Shown one piece after another: positions 46,364-58,797 of a DNA stretch of 64,000 bases. Within the stretch, counting starts at the first letter, position 1. Every line of letters begins with the position of its first letter. The stretch covers positions 312,571,001 to 312,635,000 of the forward strand of contig NC_092333.1 of NCBI RefSeq assembly GCF_046630445.1. The letters run 5' to 3'. This DNA is from Rutidosis leptorrhynchoides (taxonomy: Eukaryota; Streptophyta; Magnoliopsida; Asterales; Asteraceae). The notes beneath the pieces are model-generated. The model ran no database searches and had not been told where the DNA came from. It saw only the letters and a program-made list of their open reading frames with translations. The position numbers and the translations under genes were made by a program.

Positions 46364-49095
46364 AGGGATATTTAAGATTCACATTAAAAAGTTACACTGT
46401 ACATTCTTCGAAGCTGATTCAACAGTCGTTTACTATCCTATTTACAACCACCGATATACGTATCCGTTCACAAAAGAATAACTATTTTCATTCAAATTCA
46501 ATTTCATATTTAGATTTTGACCTATCAGAATCCAACAAGTGGCATAATGAAGAAATAATGGACACAATAAAAAAAAAATTGATTAGAAACAGACTAATTA
46601 ACAATATGAAATTTTGTTAAGAATCCACGGTAACAAAATCCTAGCTAACTGTTCCTAGCTAACTATTAATTCTGTATTACATTTTAATTATCGCAATTTA
46701 TTTTATCACAATTTTCATTCTCGCAACTTTTTTTATCGTCATTTAATTTCTGTTATTTATTTTTACGCACTTTAAATATCGGGACACGTATACAAGGTTT
46801 TGACATATCATATCGACGCATTTATATTATTTGGAGTAACCATAGACACTCTATATGCAGTAATGAACGAGTTCTCTATACAGGGTTGAGGTTAATTCTA
46901 CAATAATATATATAATTTGAGTTGTGATCGAGTCTGAGACATGTACACGGGTCACGATACGTATTAATTAATTCGAATATTATATATTAAACTATAAATG
47001 AATTATTGGACTATCGGCTGTGGACTATCAAGATTGGACAATTAAAATGAATTAAAATATTGATTATAACATATGAAACTAAACAATTCTTCAAGTTTGC
47101 CACTTAATTTCATCTTAAACCTCATTTGTATTTTGACAATTACAATCTACGTTCAAACCTTTCTTGATTCTTGAAAATACCTCAATCCAGAAAATGAACC
47201 AACCGCACTTTATCTACGGAAGAAATGATTGATGCATATAGTTATGCATCTGAAAAACTCTCGAAAACTGAGTAAACGTTTAACACGTAGTTGTACTAAT
47301 TCCTTAGTGTTATTATTACCCAAAATAACATGATAACCCTTTTCAAAGTAGTGAATTTTGTCACAGCTCCAACAAGTCAACTTCGACTCTTCACTCGGAT
47401 TAGCCTATTATAACCCCGATATATAAATTGCCTTTCGTCATCGATACCGGAAAACCGTTTATATCTCGCTACATTAGCAGTAAACTTACCAGCAACATCA
47501 TTGATCTTTGACTTTATGAAAAGTTATTACATTCATTGAAATCCTATCATCTACTCATCTGCATCTGATAACGAGAATTGTCATACCAAACACCGAGAAT
47601 CAGCAATCAATATTTTGAAATCTCACAGCATGTCTATATCAACAGTTATATGTAAACATATAACATTTATCTCTTAGAATTATGACCTTCCATTCTGAAA
47701 TTCTGAAAAGCACCCAGTCTAAAAATCAATACCACAAATTCTGAAAATGCTGAATACAGCGGCAAAAACTGTACATGACTTTAACCATCGAAAGTTTGAT
47801 GATAAAGAATGGAGTATTGGAAACACTCAATAGAAAATTTAGTACCGAAAAGCGGATTATACGAAACTATAAAGGAAGCCGTGGACAAATCACAAAGAAT
47901 AAGTTTGTTCAAAGAATCCAAATGAATCAATACCTGCTGAAGTCTTTAGCGAATATCTTGCTTCTTACTCCAAACCCTTGCAGACAATAGTTTCCATCAT
48001 CCTCCGATCTTAAATATTCTAAGATATTATCGTATCTTTTATTATAAATATCCTCCATATTTCTGAAGATATTTTCATAAATATTCTTATCTGAAATCAT
48101 TAATCTCTTCGTACTATCAGTGTTACATCATATAGAAACTGTTAGTTTCTATATTCTGTAAACTTTCGAGCTTAAAATATGAATGTTATTGAAGTAATGT
48201 TGGAAACTAAAGCATGAGTTAGTATAATATAATGACACTTGATCAACGTGATTATATTACGGTAATTCATGCTGAGTTTCTAATGCAACGTGATGATTCA
48301 CAGAACATACCGTCATCATGTGCCATTTACACGACTCTTTTGTGACAACCCGGAAATTTCCAACCAAATTTAAACTTTAATCTTTATATGTTTTCGACAC
48401 GATAAGCAATGTTTGTTATGTTAAATTTCAAGAATTTTAAACTATGTTCATACATTCATTCAACCTCGACCAAGTTCCAACGATTCACGAACCATTAAAC
48501 GAATATGATTATATATGTATATGTGTATATATATTATAACTTGAAACGTAAACAAAATATTAGATTAAATACGTTATATGATTGTATCTGTTTCAAAATG
48601 TTTATCAATGGAATTAGAAGATAAGATCAAATGATTGAATTATTAGATATATTGAATTATGATTACAAGTCTCTATTGAAAGGCCCACGTTGATTTGAGA
48701 AATCTTTCCATTTTAACAATATTCGGAAAATGGTAAAGTGAATTATAAATAAGAACAAATTGTCAATCATTGAGAACTAGACAAAGGATAGTGGAAGATT
48801 GAATCTCATAAAGACTCGATTGATCTATTTAGTTTCAAATGTACAAAAACGTTTTCAGTTTAAAAAGAACTTTATTATTAAAACGTATATAACTTTTATA
48901 AATATCTAGAACCACTTTTGACAACTCATTACTTAACTAGTATGATAAAGATAACGATATTTATGTTTTATTTTATTAAATATATATAACGATTTAAATT
49001 AATATTATATATTTTTATACGCATATTATACGTACATAGTTTTATACTTTTACTATACTTAAACTTTACCTTTACTTTATTTTTACTTTACTTTA

Positions 49096-49235
49096 ACTTT
49101 AATAATTCACTTTAATAATTCATACTTTAATAATTCACTTTAATAATTCATACTTTAATAATTCACTTTAATAATTCATACTTTAATAATTCACTTTAAT
49201 AATTCATACTTTAATAATTCACTTTAATAATTCAA
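49096..49235. repeat. 28-bp minisatellite in the B2 LTR, five units
   Basis: Unit is ACTTTAATAATTC twice with alternating linkers, repeating exactly every 28 bp at 49096, 49124, 49152, 49180 and 49208. Confidence 0.9.
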
Positions 49236-49996
49236 AAATCTATTATAAATAGAATTCAATAGATTTCATTATTTTATAGAAACTTGAAAATATTTTTCTC
49301 TAAACTCTCTCAATCGATTTACATATATATATTTACTCCGTATTATTTCAAGATATTATTAGTATACATAAAATATTACGACGGAGTGCTGTCTAAGTGA
49401 TTTCGAAATTGTTTTTCGAGTGGGATAGGATTAAGGAAATTATGGGTTATAGCTATGGAGGTGATTGAGTATGGTTCATGGGTATGCTCGTGAGGTCCAT
49501 ATAGTGTTTATCATTTCCGTTGCGTCTACATACCTTTCCTGCAATATTGATACGTGAGTACTCATAATTTAACTTTTACATACTAATAGTGTATCCCTGA
49601 CTAGTGCTCGAGTATTTAGGATTATGCATGCTTGTACTTTTAATATTGCCCTTAGACAGATTAGGTTGAATCTTGAATTAGTTACACTTGCGGTTGAGAT
49701 AAGGTATAAGATATGCATGTCCTTGGAAAGCTAGCGAAAAATTAAGAACTTTTCCTTTAGATATCGAATGGTTTCGATGAATGGATTAGAAGTTATAATC
49801 AATTGAATTTTCGATATTTTTATTAAAAATGATTATTATTATCGTCGTTTTTATCGTCTTTCTAGTTTTATCTTATTATTATCATTATTATTATCTTTAT
49901 CAATAAAAGGGATTTATCATTAAAAAATGTTATTTTTTTTATTATTACTATCGTTATTATCGTTAAAGTTATAATTAGTATTATTATTATTATCCA

Positions 49997-49997
<1 letters not shown>

Positions 49998-50040
<43 letters not shown>

Positions 50041-50065
50041 GATTATTATTATTATTATTATTATG

Positions 50066-50116
<51 letters not shown>

Positions 50117-50148
50117 GGTATTATTATTATTATTATTATTATTATCAT
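49998..50148. repeat. (ATT)n microsatellite in the B2 LTR
   Basis: About 150 bp of ATT/TTA with a few interruptions (TTATGATTATT twice). ORFs of poly-Asn or poly-Ile across it are artefacts of the repeat. Confidence 0.9.
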
Positions 50149-52070
50149 TATTAATATATATATATATCATTATTTAAAAATGGTTATTGTTATTGTTATT
50201 ATTATTATTACTATATTATCATTAAGATAATTGTTAGTATTATCGTTAATGATGTTATAGTAACTATCATTATTAATATTAGTGTAATTAAAACAAATAT
50301 CTGTAACACCTAATTATTTTGATTACTATTATTATCATTATTATGAACACAATTTAAAAGACGATTAAAAGCTATTAAACGAAACGATTAGGAAATAATG
50401 GGTAAGAGTATCATGATGAAATTAAAATATTATAAGATATTAATTTAGATAAAATTATCGTTCTTATTATTTTTATCATTACTATTATTATTAAAAGTAT
50501 CGGTAGTATTAAAACTATCATTTTAACAAAAATTATCATTTTAATAGAAATGTCATTGTTACTATAAAATATCATTATTATTATTATTTTAAATAGAATT
50601 ATTATTTTAAAGATAATATTAAAAATTATTATAAATATTAAAGTTATCATAATTAGAATTATCGTTTTATCATAATGTCATCTTAGTAATTATAAATATT
50701 GATATTTTTATAATAATAATTATTATTACAAAATAATACAACTTTTACTTACTAACATTATAGATATTATTTTATCAAATAAATATGTGATACAAACATA
50801 TTTTACTACGTGTAATAACTTACTTTAATAATACCTATCATATTATCTTTATGATATTAAATGAACCCTATAAATTTTATTATTTAATATATATAAAAGT
50901 ATATTTTATTATATAAATTTAATATAAAATTTTATTTATTAATAGATAAATTATATTATTTACTCTAATAAATCTTTTACAAATATTTAAAAATATAAAA
51001 CAACGATATTTAAACTATATATTAATCATGTATAGATTTTTGGAAATTATTTTGAGTCAAATTTACTTTTGTTGACTTTTGCATATTAGTCTCGAGCATT
51101 AGGATTGTGGTACACTATGACTTGACCTAATTTGTTAGACAAATATTGACCAACACATAAATATATATAATTAATTTAGGTTCGTGAATCCGAGGCCAAC
51201 CTTGCACTTGTTCAAAGATGTTATATGTATTTTTACTACGAAATACAGTATGGTGAGTTTCATTTGCCTTTTTACCCTTTATATTTTTGGGACTGAGAAT
51301 ACATGCGCTTTTATAAATGTTTGACGAAATAGACACAAGTAATTGAAACTACATTCTATGGTTGAATTATCGAAATCGAATATGCCCCTTTTTATTAAAG
51401 TCTGGTAATCTAAGAATTAGGGAACATGCACCCTAATTGACGCGAATCCTAAAGATAGATCTATTGGGCCTAACAAACCCCATCCAAAGTACCGGATTCT
51501 TTAGTACTTCAAAATTTATATCATGTCCGAAGGAGGATCCCGGAATGATAGGGGATATTCTTATATGTATCTAGTTAATGTCGGTTACCAGGTGTTCACC
51601 ATATGAATGATTATTTTTATCTCTACACATGGGACGTATATTTATGAGAACTGGAAATGAAATTCTTGTGGTCTATTAAAATGATGGAAATAAATGATTA
51701 TGATAAACTAATGAACTCACCAACCTTTTAGTTGACACTTTAAAGCATGTTTATTCTCAGGTGTTAAAGAAATCTTCCGTTGTGCATTTGCTCATTTTAA
51801 AGATATTACTTGGAGTCTTTCATAGCATATTTCGAAGAACATTGCATTCGAGTCATTGAGTTCATCAAAGATTATTATTAAACCAATTTATAGTTGGAGA
51901 GTGGATACTATGAAATGGTATGCATGCCTGTCAATTTTCGATGTAAAGAAAGATTGTCTTTTAAAAACGAATGCAATGTTTGTAAAATGTATCATATAGA
52001 GGTCAAATACCTCGCAATGTAATCAACTATTGTGAATCGTTTATAATGTATATGAACGGGTCCCTTCAGT

Positions 52071-52084
52071 TGGTATCAGAGCGG
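52071..52084 (+). other. Primer-binding site of B2
   Basis: TGGTATCAGAGCGG, 2 bp after the LTR, tRNA-Met type. Confidence 0.9.
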
Positions 52085-52410
52085 TGGTCTTAGCGAACCA
52101 GGTCTGCATTAGTGTATCTAACTGATAAGTCGATAGGATACATTAGTGAGTCTGGACTTCGACCGTGTCTGCATGTCAAAAGTTTTGCTTATCATTTTTT
52201 GTCGAAAATTAACTACTTATCATCCTCAGGAAATTACCTGCTTATCATTTTTAGTCTAAGACACGTCTTGCTGCATTGATTGCATCAATAGTGTATAGAC
52301 AAAAATTCATATCTTAGCATATCTGCTAAATCATATCTTATCGTATCTGTTACTTTAAACTTTGCCTGACATATCCCGCAAAGTCCTCCGTAATCTACGA
52401 AATCTTTTGA

Positions 52411-52543
<133 letters not shown>

Positions 52544-52618
52544 TATGTAATTAGAATACCATCCGTTAGCCAAATTCATTTCATATCGAAAAAAAATATC
52601 CTTTATCCAATCGTACGA

Positions 52619-53117
52619 AATGGAATTCGTCATCAGTTCAAGTCACTCAGATTCTGAAATGGAATCCCATTCAAGCTCCGAAAGTAGTGTGACCGGAATA
52701 GATCAACCAATAAGTCATCACCTATTCTAGATGAATTGGGGATGGGTTCGTAGCCTCCTCAATCATTGGAGACAAGAAGAAGGTGATCCCTTCCATCCAC
52801 CACATTGCCCTCTTGATGAAGAACCTGAAGCACTTACCGGTGAACCTGTTTGAAATACCATGTTCTCGCTCATTTCCAGAGTATCTCGTCACGATTATAT
52901 ATTACATCAAATTTTAGATTTTATTTATCCGCTCGTCCGAACCTACAATCACCCCGGTGTAATACAAGAAGTCAATGAGCTTCGCACTCGGGTAGTGGCT
53001 TTGGAGAATATGGTGCAGAGATTACAAACACCAGCAGCAGCATCAGCAGCATAACCAGTATCACCATCATCAACGCCAACAGTACCATTACCACCTCCAA
53101 CCACAACAGCGTCGTAA
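52619..53117 (+). pseudogene. ORF1 remnant of B2
   Basis: Starts MEFVISSSSHSDSEMESHSS and stops at about 52729. A later open part (52860-53054) ends with PGVIQEVNELRTRVVALENM, the heptad-like helix shared with B1, followed by an Ala/Ser/Thr/Pro tail. Not translatable as one protein. Confidence 0.55.
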
Positions 53118-53171
53118 ACCTCAACTTCACAATCTGTCCCACGAGCATCAACGTCATACGCACCATAGATA

Positions 53172-54329
53172 TGATGCGTGATTATGACTTTAAAAATGCA
53201 ATTTAGAACAAGCTTTCTTCACTTAAACAGATCTGAACACAAACCCCCAAATTTGTAACAGTAACAGCCCCAAAAACAGAGTATAAAACTCTGAAATAAG
53301 AACACAAGGCTAGAAGAATCTAAACCCTAAATTGATAAAGATACCACCACAATTAGAGATCTAGAAACACTCCAAATCTTCAACTACAGCTAATACAGAT
53401 TCCACCACAACTATAATATCAGATATGAAGATTTGGATTTCACCACAATGTTTGATAAAGTAACACCACAAACACTGATAAAGAAACCACTCTTAGCCAC
53501 CGGAATCAAAGATTCGTAAAGACACAGAGATTTTGTAAATAGATAAGCTCTATCAAACTTTTCGTTCAATCATCAACCAAGTTTTACAATTACAAGAGCT
53601 CTCTATTTATAGTAGAAGCTTAACAGCTATTTTCTAAAAGACAAAAACATAAAAAGGAAATGGAGACAAAAAAGGACAAACAATTACAAATTAGCCAATA
53701 AGAATAAGGGACACAATCTGCAAAAAGCCCGCCATTTATTAGTGCTCCTTCCCATGATAAAAGCATCCAATGATAAATGGGAGTCTTCCTTGGACAGCTA
53801 ACATTCTTCTAGAACAGCCACACATGTGTTAAGCACATGACCTGACCGGTTTATTGAAAAGCATAAGTAAACTTTGAATTGTATCAGCAAGTTGGCCATT
53901 CAGACAGAAAATAGCATCGCGTGCTGGTTGTACTAGAGTTTCGTGTGCTGATTGAACTAAAATTCTTTAGCTGGTTGAACTAGCTGGTTCGCCTAAGCAT
54001 AACTTTGCTGGTTCGATTTGCTGGTTACCCGGCTGAGCGAATTAAAGCTTTACTGGCTGAACTAAACTCATTTGTTGGTCTGGCTAGCTGGTTCTTCTTC
54101 GTTGCTGGCTTGCCTTCAACTATCAAAAACTTTATTCATGAAAACATAACTACTTCAGTTTAAGGACTGAAGTAGGGTCACCCCTGAGCTTCTTGAACCA
54201 GCTCCAAAAACACTTAGATGATACGAAATAGGTGGCAACATGACCATTGCTTGGCCTGATTCGGGTGTAACGTCTTTTGAGCTCGAGCTGGCTGTGTTGC
54301 TGGTTACATTGCCCAGCTCACCCGCATCA
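53172..54329 (-). repeat. 3' LTR of element D
   Basis: 1158 bp. A TATA box CTATAAATAG (minus strand) lies at 53603-53612. The end of pol (54155-54329) overlaps its U3. Confidence 0.95.
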
Positions 54330-55306
54330 TCCTCCTCCTCTAAAAAGGAACTTGACCTCAAGTTCTCGAGGTTGTCATCTTCCAAGTAGGGCATCAAATC
54401 ACCAACATTAAAAGTGCTCTCCACAGCAGTATCCCTAGGCAGCTCGACCTTGTAAGCATTATCACCAACTTTTTCCAACACTTTAAATGGACCCTCAGCT
54501 CTTGGCATCAGCTTGTTCTTCCTTTTTGCTGGGAACCTTTCCTTCCTTAGATGAATCCAAACAAGATCACCAGGAACAAAAGTGGGCTGCTTTCTGTACT
54601 GGTTAGCTTTAGCCTTGTATTGCTGGTTGGTCTTCACAATTTTGGCCCTCAATTGCTCATACATCTTCTTCATTTCTTTGGCCTTTGCTACTGCATCAAC
54701 GCTTACCTTAGGCTCAATTGCAAAAGGAATCAGATCAATGGGTGTGAGTGGATTTGCACCATAGAAGATTTCAAATGGTGATTTTCCTGTGGAGTAATTA
54801 GGTGCTCTGTTAAAAGCAAATTCAGCTTGAGCAAGCTTCAAATCCCACTCCTTCAAACTTTTCTTCACAAGTTCCCTTAGCAACATTCCCACAGTTCTAT
54901 TGGTAACTTCAGTTTGACCATCAGTTTGGGGATGGTGAGAAGTGCTGAATAAAAGCTTTGTTCCAAGCAGCTTCCATAATGTCTTCCAAAAATAGCTTAA
55001 GAACTTTGTATCTCGATCAGACACAATGGTTTTGGGAACTCCATGAAGACGAACAATTTCTTTGAAGAATAAAGTAGCAACAATAGTAGCATCATTGGTT
55101 TTGTTGCAGGCTATGAAATGAGCCATCTTTGAAAACCTGTCAACAACAACCATAATAGAATCTTTGCCTCGCTGAGTCCTTGGTAAAGCAACAATGAAAT
55201 CCATGCTCAAATCTTCCCATGGCTGGTTGGGAACAGGAAGAGGAGTATATAAACCCTTGTGAAAATTTGACTTAGCTTGACAGCAAGTAGCACAATGATT
55301 AATCAC
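54155..55306 (-). pseudogene. Integrase part of element D pol
   Basis: Separated from the rest of pol by a one-base frameshift near 55306, inside the integrase zinc head (HCATCCQAKSNFHKG is on this side). Core motifs are MDFIVALPRTQRG and VVDRFSKMAHF, VSDRDTKFL, and HHPQTDGQTEVTNRTVGMLL with the Glu, giving an apparent DDE triad. The C-terminal part has GPFKVLEKVGDNAYKVELP and FNVGDLMPYL. The C-terminal 58 codons are encoded within the 3' LTR, and the PPT encodes part of FLEEEDD. As I recall, CRM elements commonly have the pol end in the LTR, where it encodes a CR-type motif and no canonical chromodomain; I see no canonical chromodomain here. Confidence 0.9.
54330..54341 (-). other. Polypurine tract of element D, inside pol
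   Basis: Minus-strand AGAGGAGGAGGA directly against the 3' LTR start TGATGCGGG. It is translated as the acidic EEED of the pol C-terminus. Confidence 0.85.
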
Positions 55307-57804
55307 AGTTTGACATCTTTATCCATACATGGCCAGTAGAAGTGTTCACTTAGGATATCCAATGTCTTGTTAATCCCAAAATGACCAGCTAAACCACCTC
55401 CATGTGCTTCTCTAATCAGCAACTCCCTGATTGAATTTTTTGGGATGCACAATCTGCTGCCCTTGAATAGAAAACCATCTTGCTCAACATAATCTCTTTT
55501 GGACTCAGCAGGAGAACAGTTCAAAATAGGAGCAAAGTCTGGATCAGCTTCATATAACTCCTTAACGAATGAAAATCCAAGAACTCTAGCTTCTAGAATT
55601 GACAACAAAGAGTATCTTCTTGAAAGAGCATCAGCAACAACATTAGAAGTACCAGCCTTGTGTTTAGACACAAAGGAGTACATCTGCAAGAATTCAACCC
55701 ATTTTGCATGCCTTGGATTTAATTTGTGCTGCCCATTAATGTATTTTAATGCTTCATGATCAGAAAAGAGAACAAACTGCCTTGGCTTCAAATAATGTGA
55801 CCAATGATCAACAGCTCGAATGATGGCATAAAACTCTTTATCATAAGTGCTATAATTCAGCTTTGATCCATTTAGCTTTTCACTGAAATAAGCTACTGGT
55901 CTTTTTCCTTGCACTAGCATAGCTCCAATGCCAACACCACTTGCATCACATTCAAGTTCAAATAGCATATCAAAATTAGGTAAAGCAAGTATAGGTGCTG
56001 AACTTAGCTTTTCTTTCAATGATTCAAATGCTGATTGGGCAGAACTAGACCATTCAAATACCCCTTTCTTCATACAATCAGTAATTGGAGCAACAATTGT
56101 GGAGAAGTCTTTGATAAATCTTCTATAGAATGAAGCTAAACCATGAAAACTTCCGACTTCAGTGATGGTAGAAGGACTAGGCCATGATCTGATTGCTTCC
56201 ACCTTAGATGGATCCATTGAAATGTCTTCTTCAGAAACCACATATCCAAGAAACACTACTTTGCTGACAAAGAAATCACACTTCTCCAGCTTTGCATATA
56301 ACTGTTTCTGCCTTAATAGCTCAAATACTTTCCTCAGATGATCCAAGTGTTCTTCTTTAGTTTTTGAGTACACTAGGATGTCATCAAAGTAAACAACCAC
56401 AAACTGACCAATAAGTGGCCTGAGCACTTCATTCATAAGCCTCATGAATGTACTGGGTGCATTAGACAACCCAAAAGGCATAACCAACCACTCGAATAAT
56501 CCACCTTTGATAGTGAAAGCTGTCTTCCATTCATCTCCTTCTTTCATTCGAATCTGATGATACCCACTTCTAAGAACAACTTTGGAAAACACACAAGAAC
56601 CATGCAGCTCATCTAGCATATCATCTAATATAGGTATGGGATACCTATACTTGATGGTGATGTTGTTAATAGCTCGGCTGTCTACACACATTCTCATAGA
56701 ACTATCTTTCTTTGGAACCAGTAAAGCTGGTACTGACCAAGGACTCATGCTGGTTCTAACATATCCCTTGGCAACCAACTCATTAACTTGCTTTTCTAAT
56801 TCTTTTGCTTCATGAGGGGAACATCGATAAGCTGATTTATTAGGAACAACAGATCCAGGTACAAGATCAATTTGATGTTCAAAACCCCTGTTTGGTGGTA
56901 AACCAGTAGGTAACTCAGTAGGAAACACATCAGCAAATTCGGATAATAATGGCTTTACCCTTGCTGGTATTTCATCATGCTGGTTCAACTCATCACTTTC
57001 AACCATCAGCAATAAATAAGCACCAGTACCACCCTTTAACTCAGTATCAACTTCAGCTTGAGTCATAAACAAAGCTTTATCATTCTTAACAGTAGGATCA
57101 GCTCTACGTATTTCACTAGGCTTTAAAGAAGTGAGGGTGATCTTCTTTCCATTCACATACATTGAATAAGTATTTTGGTGTCCATTATGATAGACATACT
57201 TATCAAATAACCAAGGTCTACCAAGCAGCAAATGACAAGCATCCATAGGGATAACATCACAAGTAATCTCATCTTGATAAACAGTACCAATAGAAAATGG
57301 AACAGTAACTTGGCGAGTAACCTTTACCTCAATGCCTTGGTTAAGCCATTGAAGTTTGTATGGATGAGGATGCTTCTTTGTAACCAGCTCAAGCTTTTCC
57401 ACCATGTAAGCAGATACTGCGTTTGCACAGCTGCCTCCATCAACAATCAGGCTGCACACTTTGCCCTTGACTGTGCACCTTGAATGAAAGATGTTTTCAC
57501 GCTGACTCTTATCTTCAATAGTCTCAGCTGAGTGCATTACTCTTCGAACCACTAAAAACTCTCCAATATCAGCAGCAACAAACTCTTCACTATCAGACTC
57601 ATCATATGCTGGTTCAGTTTCAAAACCCCCTTCCAAATCTTCAATCTCCTTTAGTGTAAGAGCACGCTGGTTAGGACATTGAGCTTGAAAATGCCCAAAT
57701 CCATGGCACTTGAAGCATTTCCTTCTATCATCTTTAGGACCAGCTATAACCTGCTCTTTGCCTTTAGATACTTTGGGTGTTGCCTCGTTATGCCTAGGCA
57801 GCAT
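55303..57804 (-). pseudogene. Zinc knuckle, protease, RT and RNase H of element D
   Basis: Same frame as gag, from which it is separated by one TGA (57808-57810). Order: zinc knuckle CFKCHGFGHFQAQC, protease CSLIVDGGSCANAVS (DGG in place of DSG, usual for CRM), GFEHQIDLVPGS and the RT with MCVDSRAINN, MPFGLSNAPSTF and VVYFDDILVYSK. RNase H has FELECDASGVGIG, SDHEALKYI and VVADALSRR, followed by the integrase head HFYWPCM. In RT motif A the sequence is FSKVVLRSGYHQ, where the family has Asp two residues before LRSGYHQ's R; this is an Asp-to-Val change at a metal-binding residue, so the enzyme should be inactive. Confidence 0.92.
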
Positions 57805-57807
57805 AGA

Positions 57808-58644
57808 TCATTGACCCTTCATAGGCTGCACAGCTGGCTTGGAATAAGACTTAAAATTAATTTTCTTTTTTGCTTGTTTCTCTACCTGAATAGCCAGCTT
57901 GCAAACACTCTCAAAAGTCCATAGAGGCTGCATTTCAACTTGATCAGCAATAGAAGCATTTAAGCCCCCAACGAATCTTGCTATAGTGTGTTCTTCAGCT
58001 TCTTTAACATTTGTACCAATCTTGAGCTGCTCAAACTCTCTGATGTAATCAACAACATTCATGCTGCCTTGCTTGAGTGTATTCATCTGGATATACAGCT
58101 CTTGCTTGTAAGCTTGTGGAACAAACCTCTTTTGCATACACTCTTTTAACTTGGACCAGGTTTTGATTGTTTTCTTCCCTTCATATTGCCTTTCTTTTTT
58201 TAGATTATCATACCACATTGAAGCATACTTCTTTAATCTGATTACAACAACTTTAAAGGCCTTTTTATCATCATAGCCTTTAACCTCCATAATTCTATCC
58301 ATGGCCTGAACCCATTCAAAGTAATCTTCAGGATTAGAGGATCCTTCAAAATCAGGTGGGTCTATCTTGATATCTTTCAAATCATCAGCCTTTTTCCTAT
58401 GCCTTCTTCTTCTTTGTGAAGAAGCATGAGATCCATCAGTAGATTGGCTACCATCCTCAGATTCAGTACTAGAAGACACAATAGTTGTATCTCCATTTTC
58501 AGATCTAATTCTATTTCTTCTTGGAACACCATCTTCCAACAAGTTAACCATTCTTTCCATCTGATGTTGTAGAGCTTCAATAGCTATATCTCTTCTAAGA
58601 TTATGAGCTTCTTCAAGAGTCATATTCCTTGGAATATCAGCCAT
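57808..58644 (-). pseudogene. gag of element D
   Basis: 278 codons from MADIPRNMTLEEAHNLRRD. It includes a basic region RRRRHRKKADDLKDIK, then the Gag core: DPPDFEGSSNPEDYFEWVQ, KKYASMWYDNLKKER, MQKRFVPQAYKQELY and YIREFEQLKIG, ending in a basic tail before the TGA. The TGA looks like a CGA-to-TGA change, since the frame continues into the zinc knuckle. Start chosen because it follows the PBS by about 140 bp and is the first ATG of this frame. Confidence 0.88.
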
Positions 58645-58781
58645 TTCAAATATCAGATCTGAAATAGACCTTTAGCAACAAATAGAAACCCAGATCTGAA
58701 ATAAAGCTTAACAGCTCTAAAACAGAGTATGAACTGAAACAACAATAAAAATGATAAGAAAGCTTCGATTTGAACAACCTA

Positions 58782-58795
58782 TGCTCTGATACCAC
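58782..58795 (-). other. Primer-binding site of element D
   Basis: Minus-strand TGGTATCAGAGCAT, 2 bp after the 5' LTR; tRNA-Met type. Confidence 0.92.
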
Positions 58796-58797
58796 TT

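Larger units (their letters stand above)
45185..48340 (+). mobile_element. B1 internal region (non-autonomous, no gag-pol)
   Basis: Follows the B1 LTR with a PBS at 45187-45200 (TGGTATCAGAGCGG). It contains an eroded ORF1 and a PPT-like hairpin, then about 2 kb with no recognisable gene. It is collinear with 59955-62455 of B2 in several blocks, for instance TAAATATCCTCCATATTTCT and GACACTTGATCAACGTGATT. It stops at ACGACTCTTT, where the LTR of B2 begins, so B2 probably inserted here. The small ORF at 47775-47990 lies in a block that in B2 has no matching frame; I do not call it a gene. Confidence 0.8.
48341..52068 (+). repeat. 5' LTR of B2
   Basis: 3728 bp from TGTGACAACCCGG to ACGGGTCCCTTCA. 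Differs strongly from B1 in its middle but shares both ends and the block at about 51285-51605. It contains a 28-bp minisatellite and a long ATT tract. Confidence 0.88.

Noticed and set aside
49096-49235. CRISPR-like regular repeats
   Set aside because: Period is 28 bp with no unique spacers; it is a simple minisatellite in a plant LTR.
49868-50230. Poly-Asn and poly-Ile ORFs
   Set aside because: Products of the ATT microsatellite in the B2 LTR.
57232-57924. Plus-strand ORFs opposite element D
   Set aside because: Antisense shadows of the D gag-pol frame.
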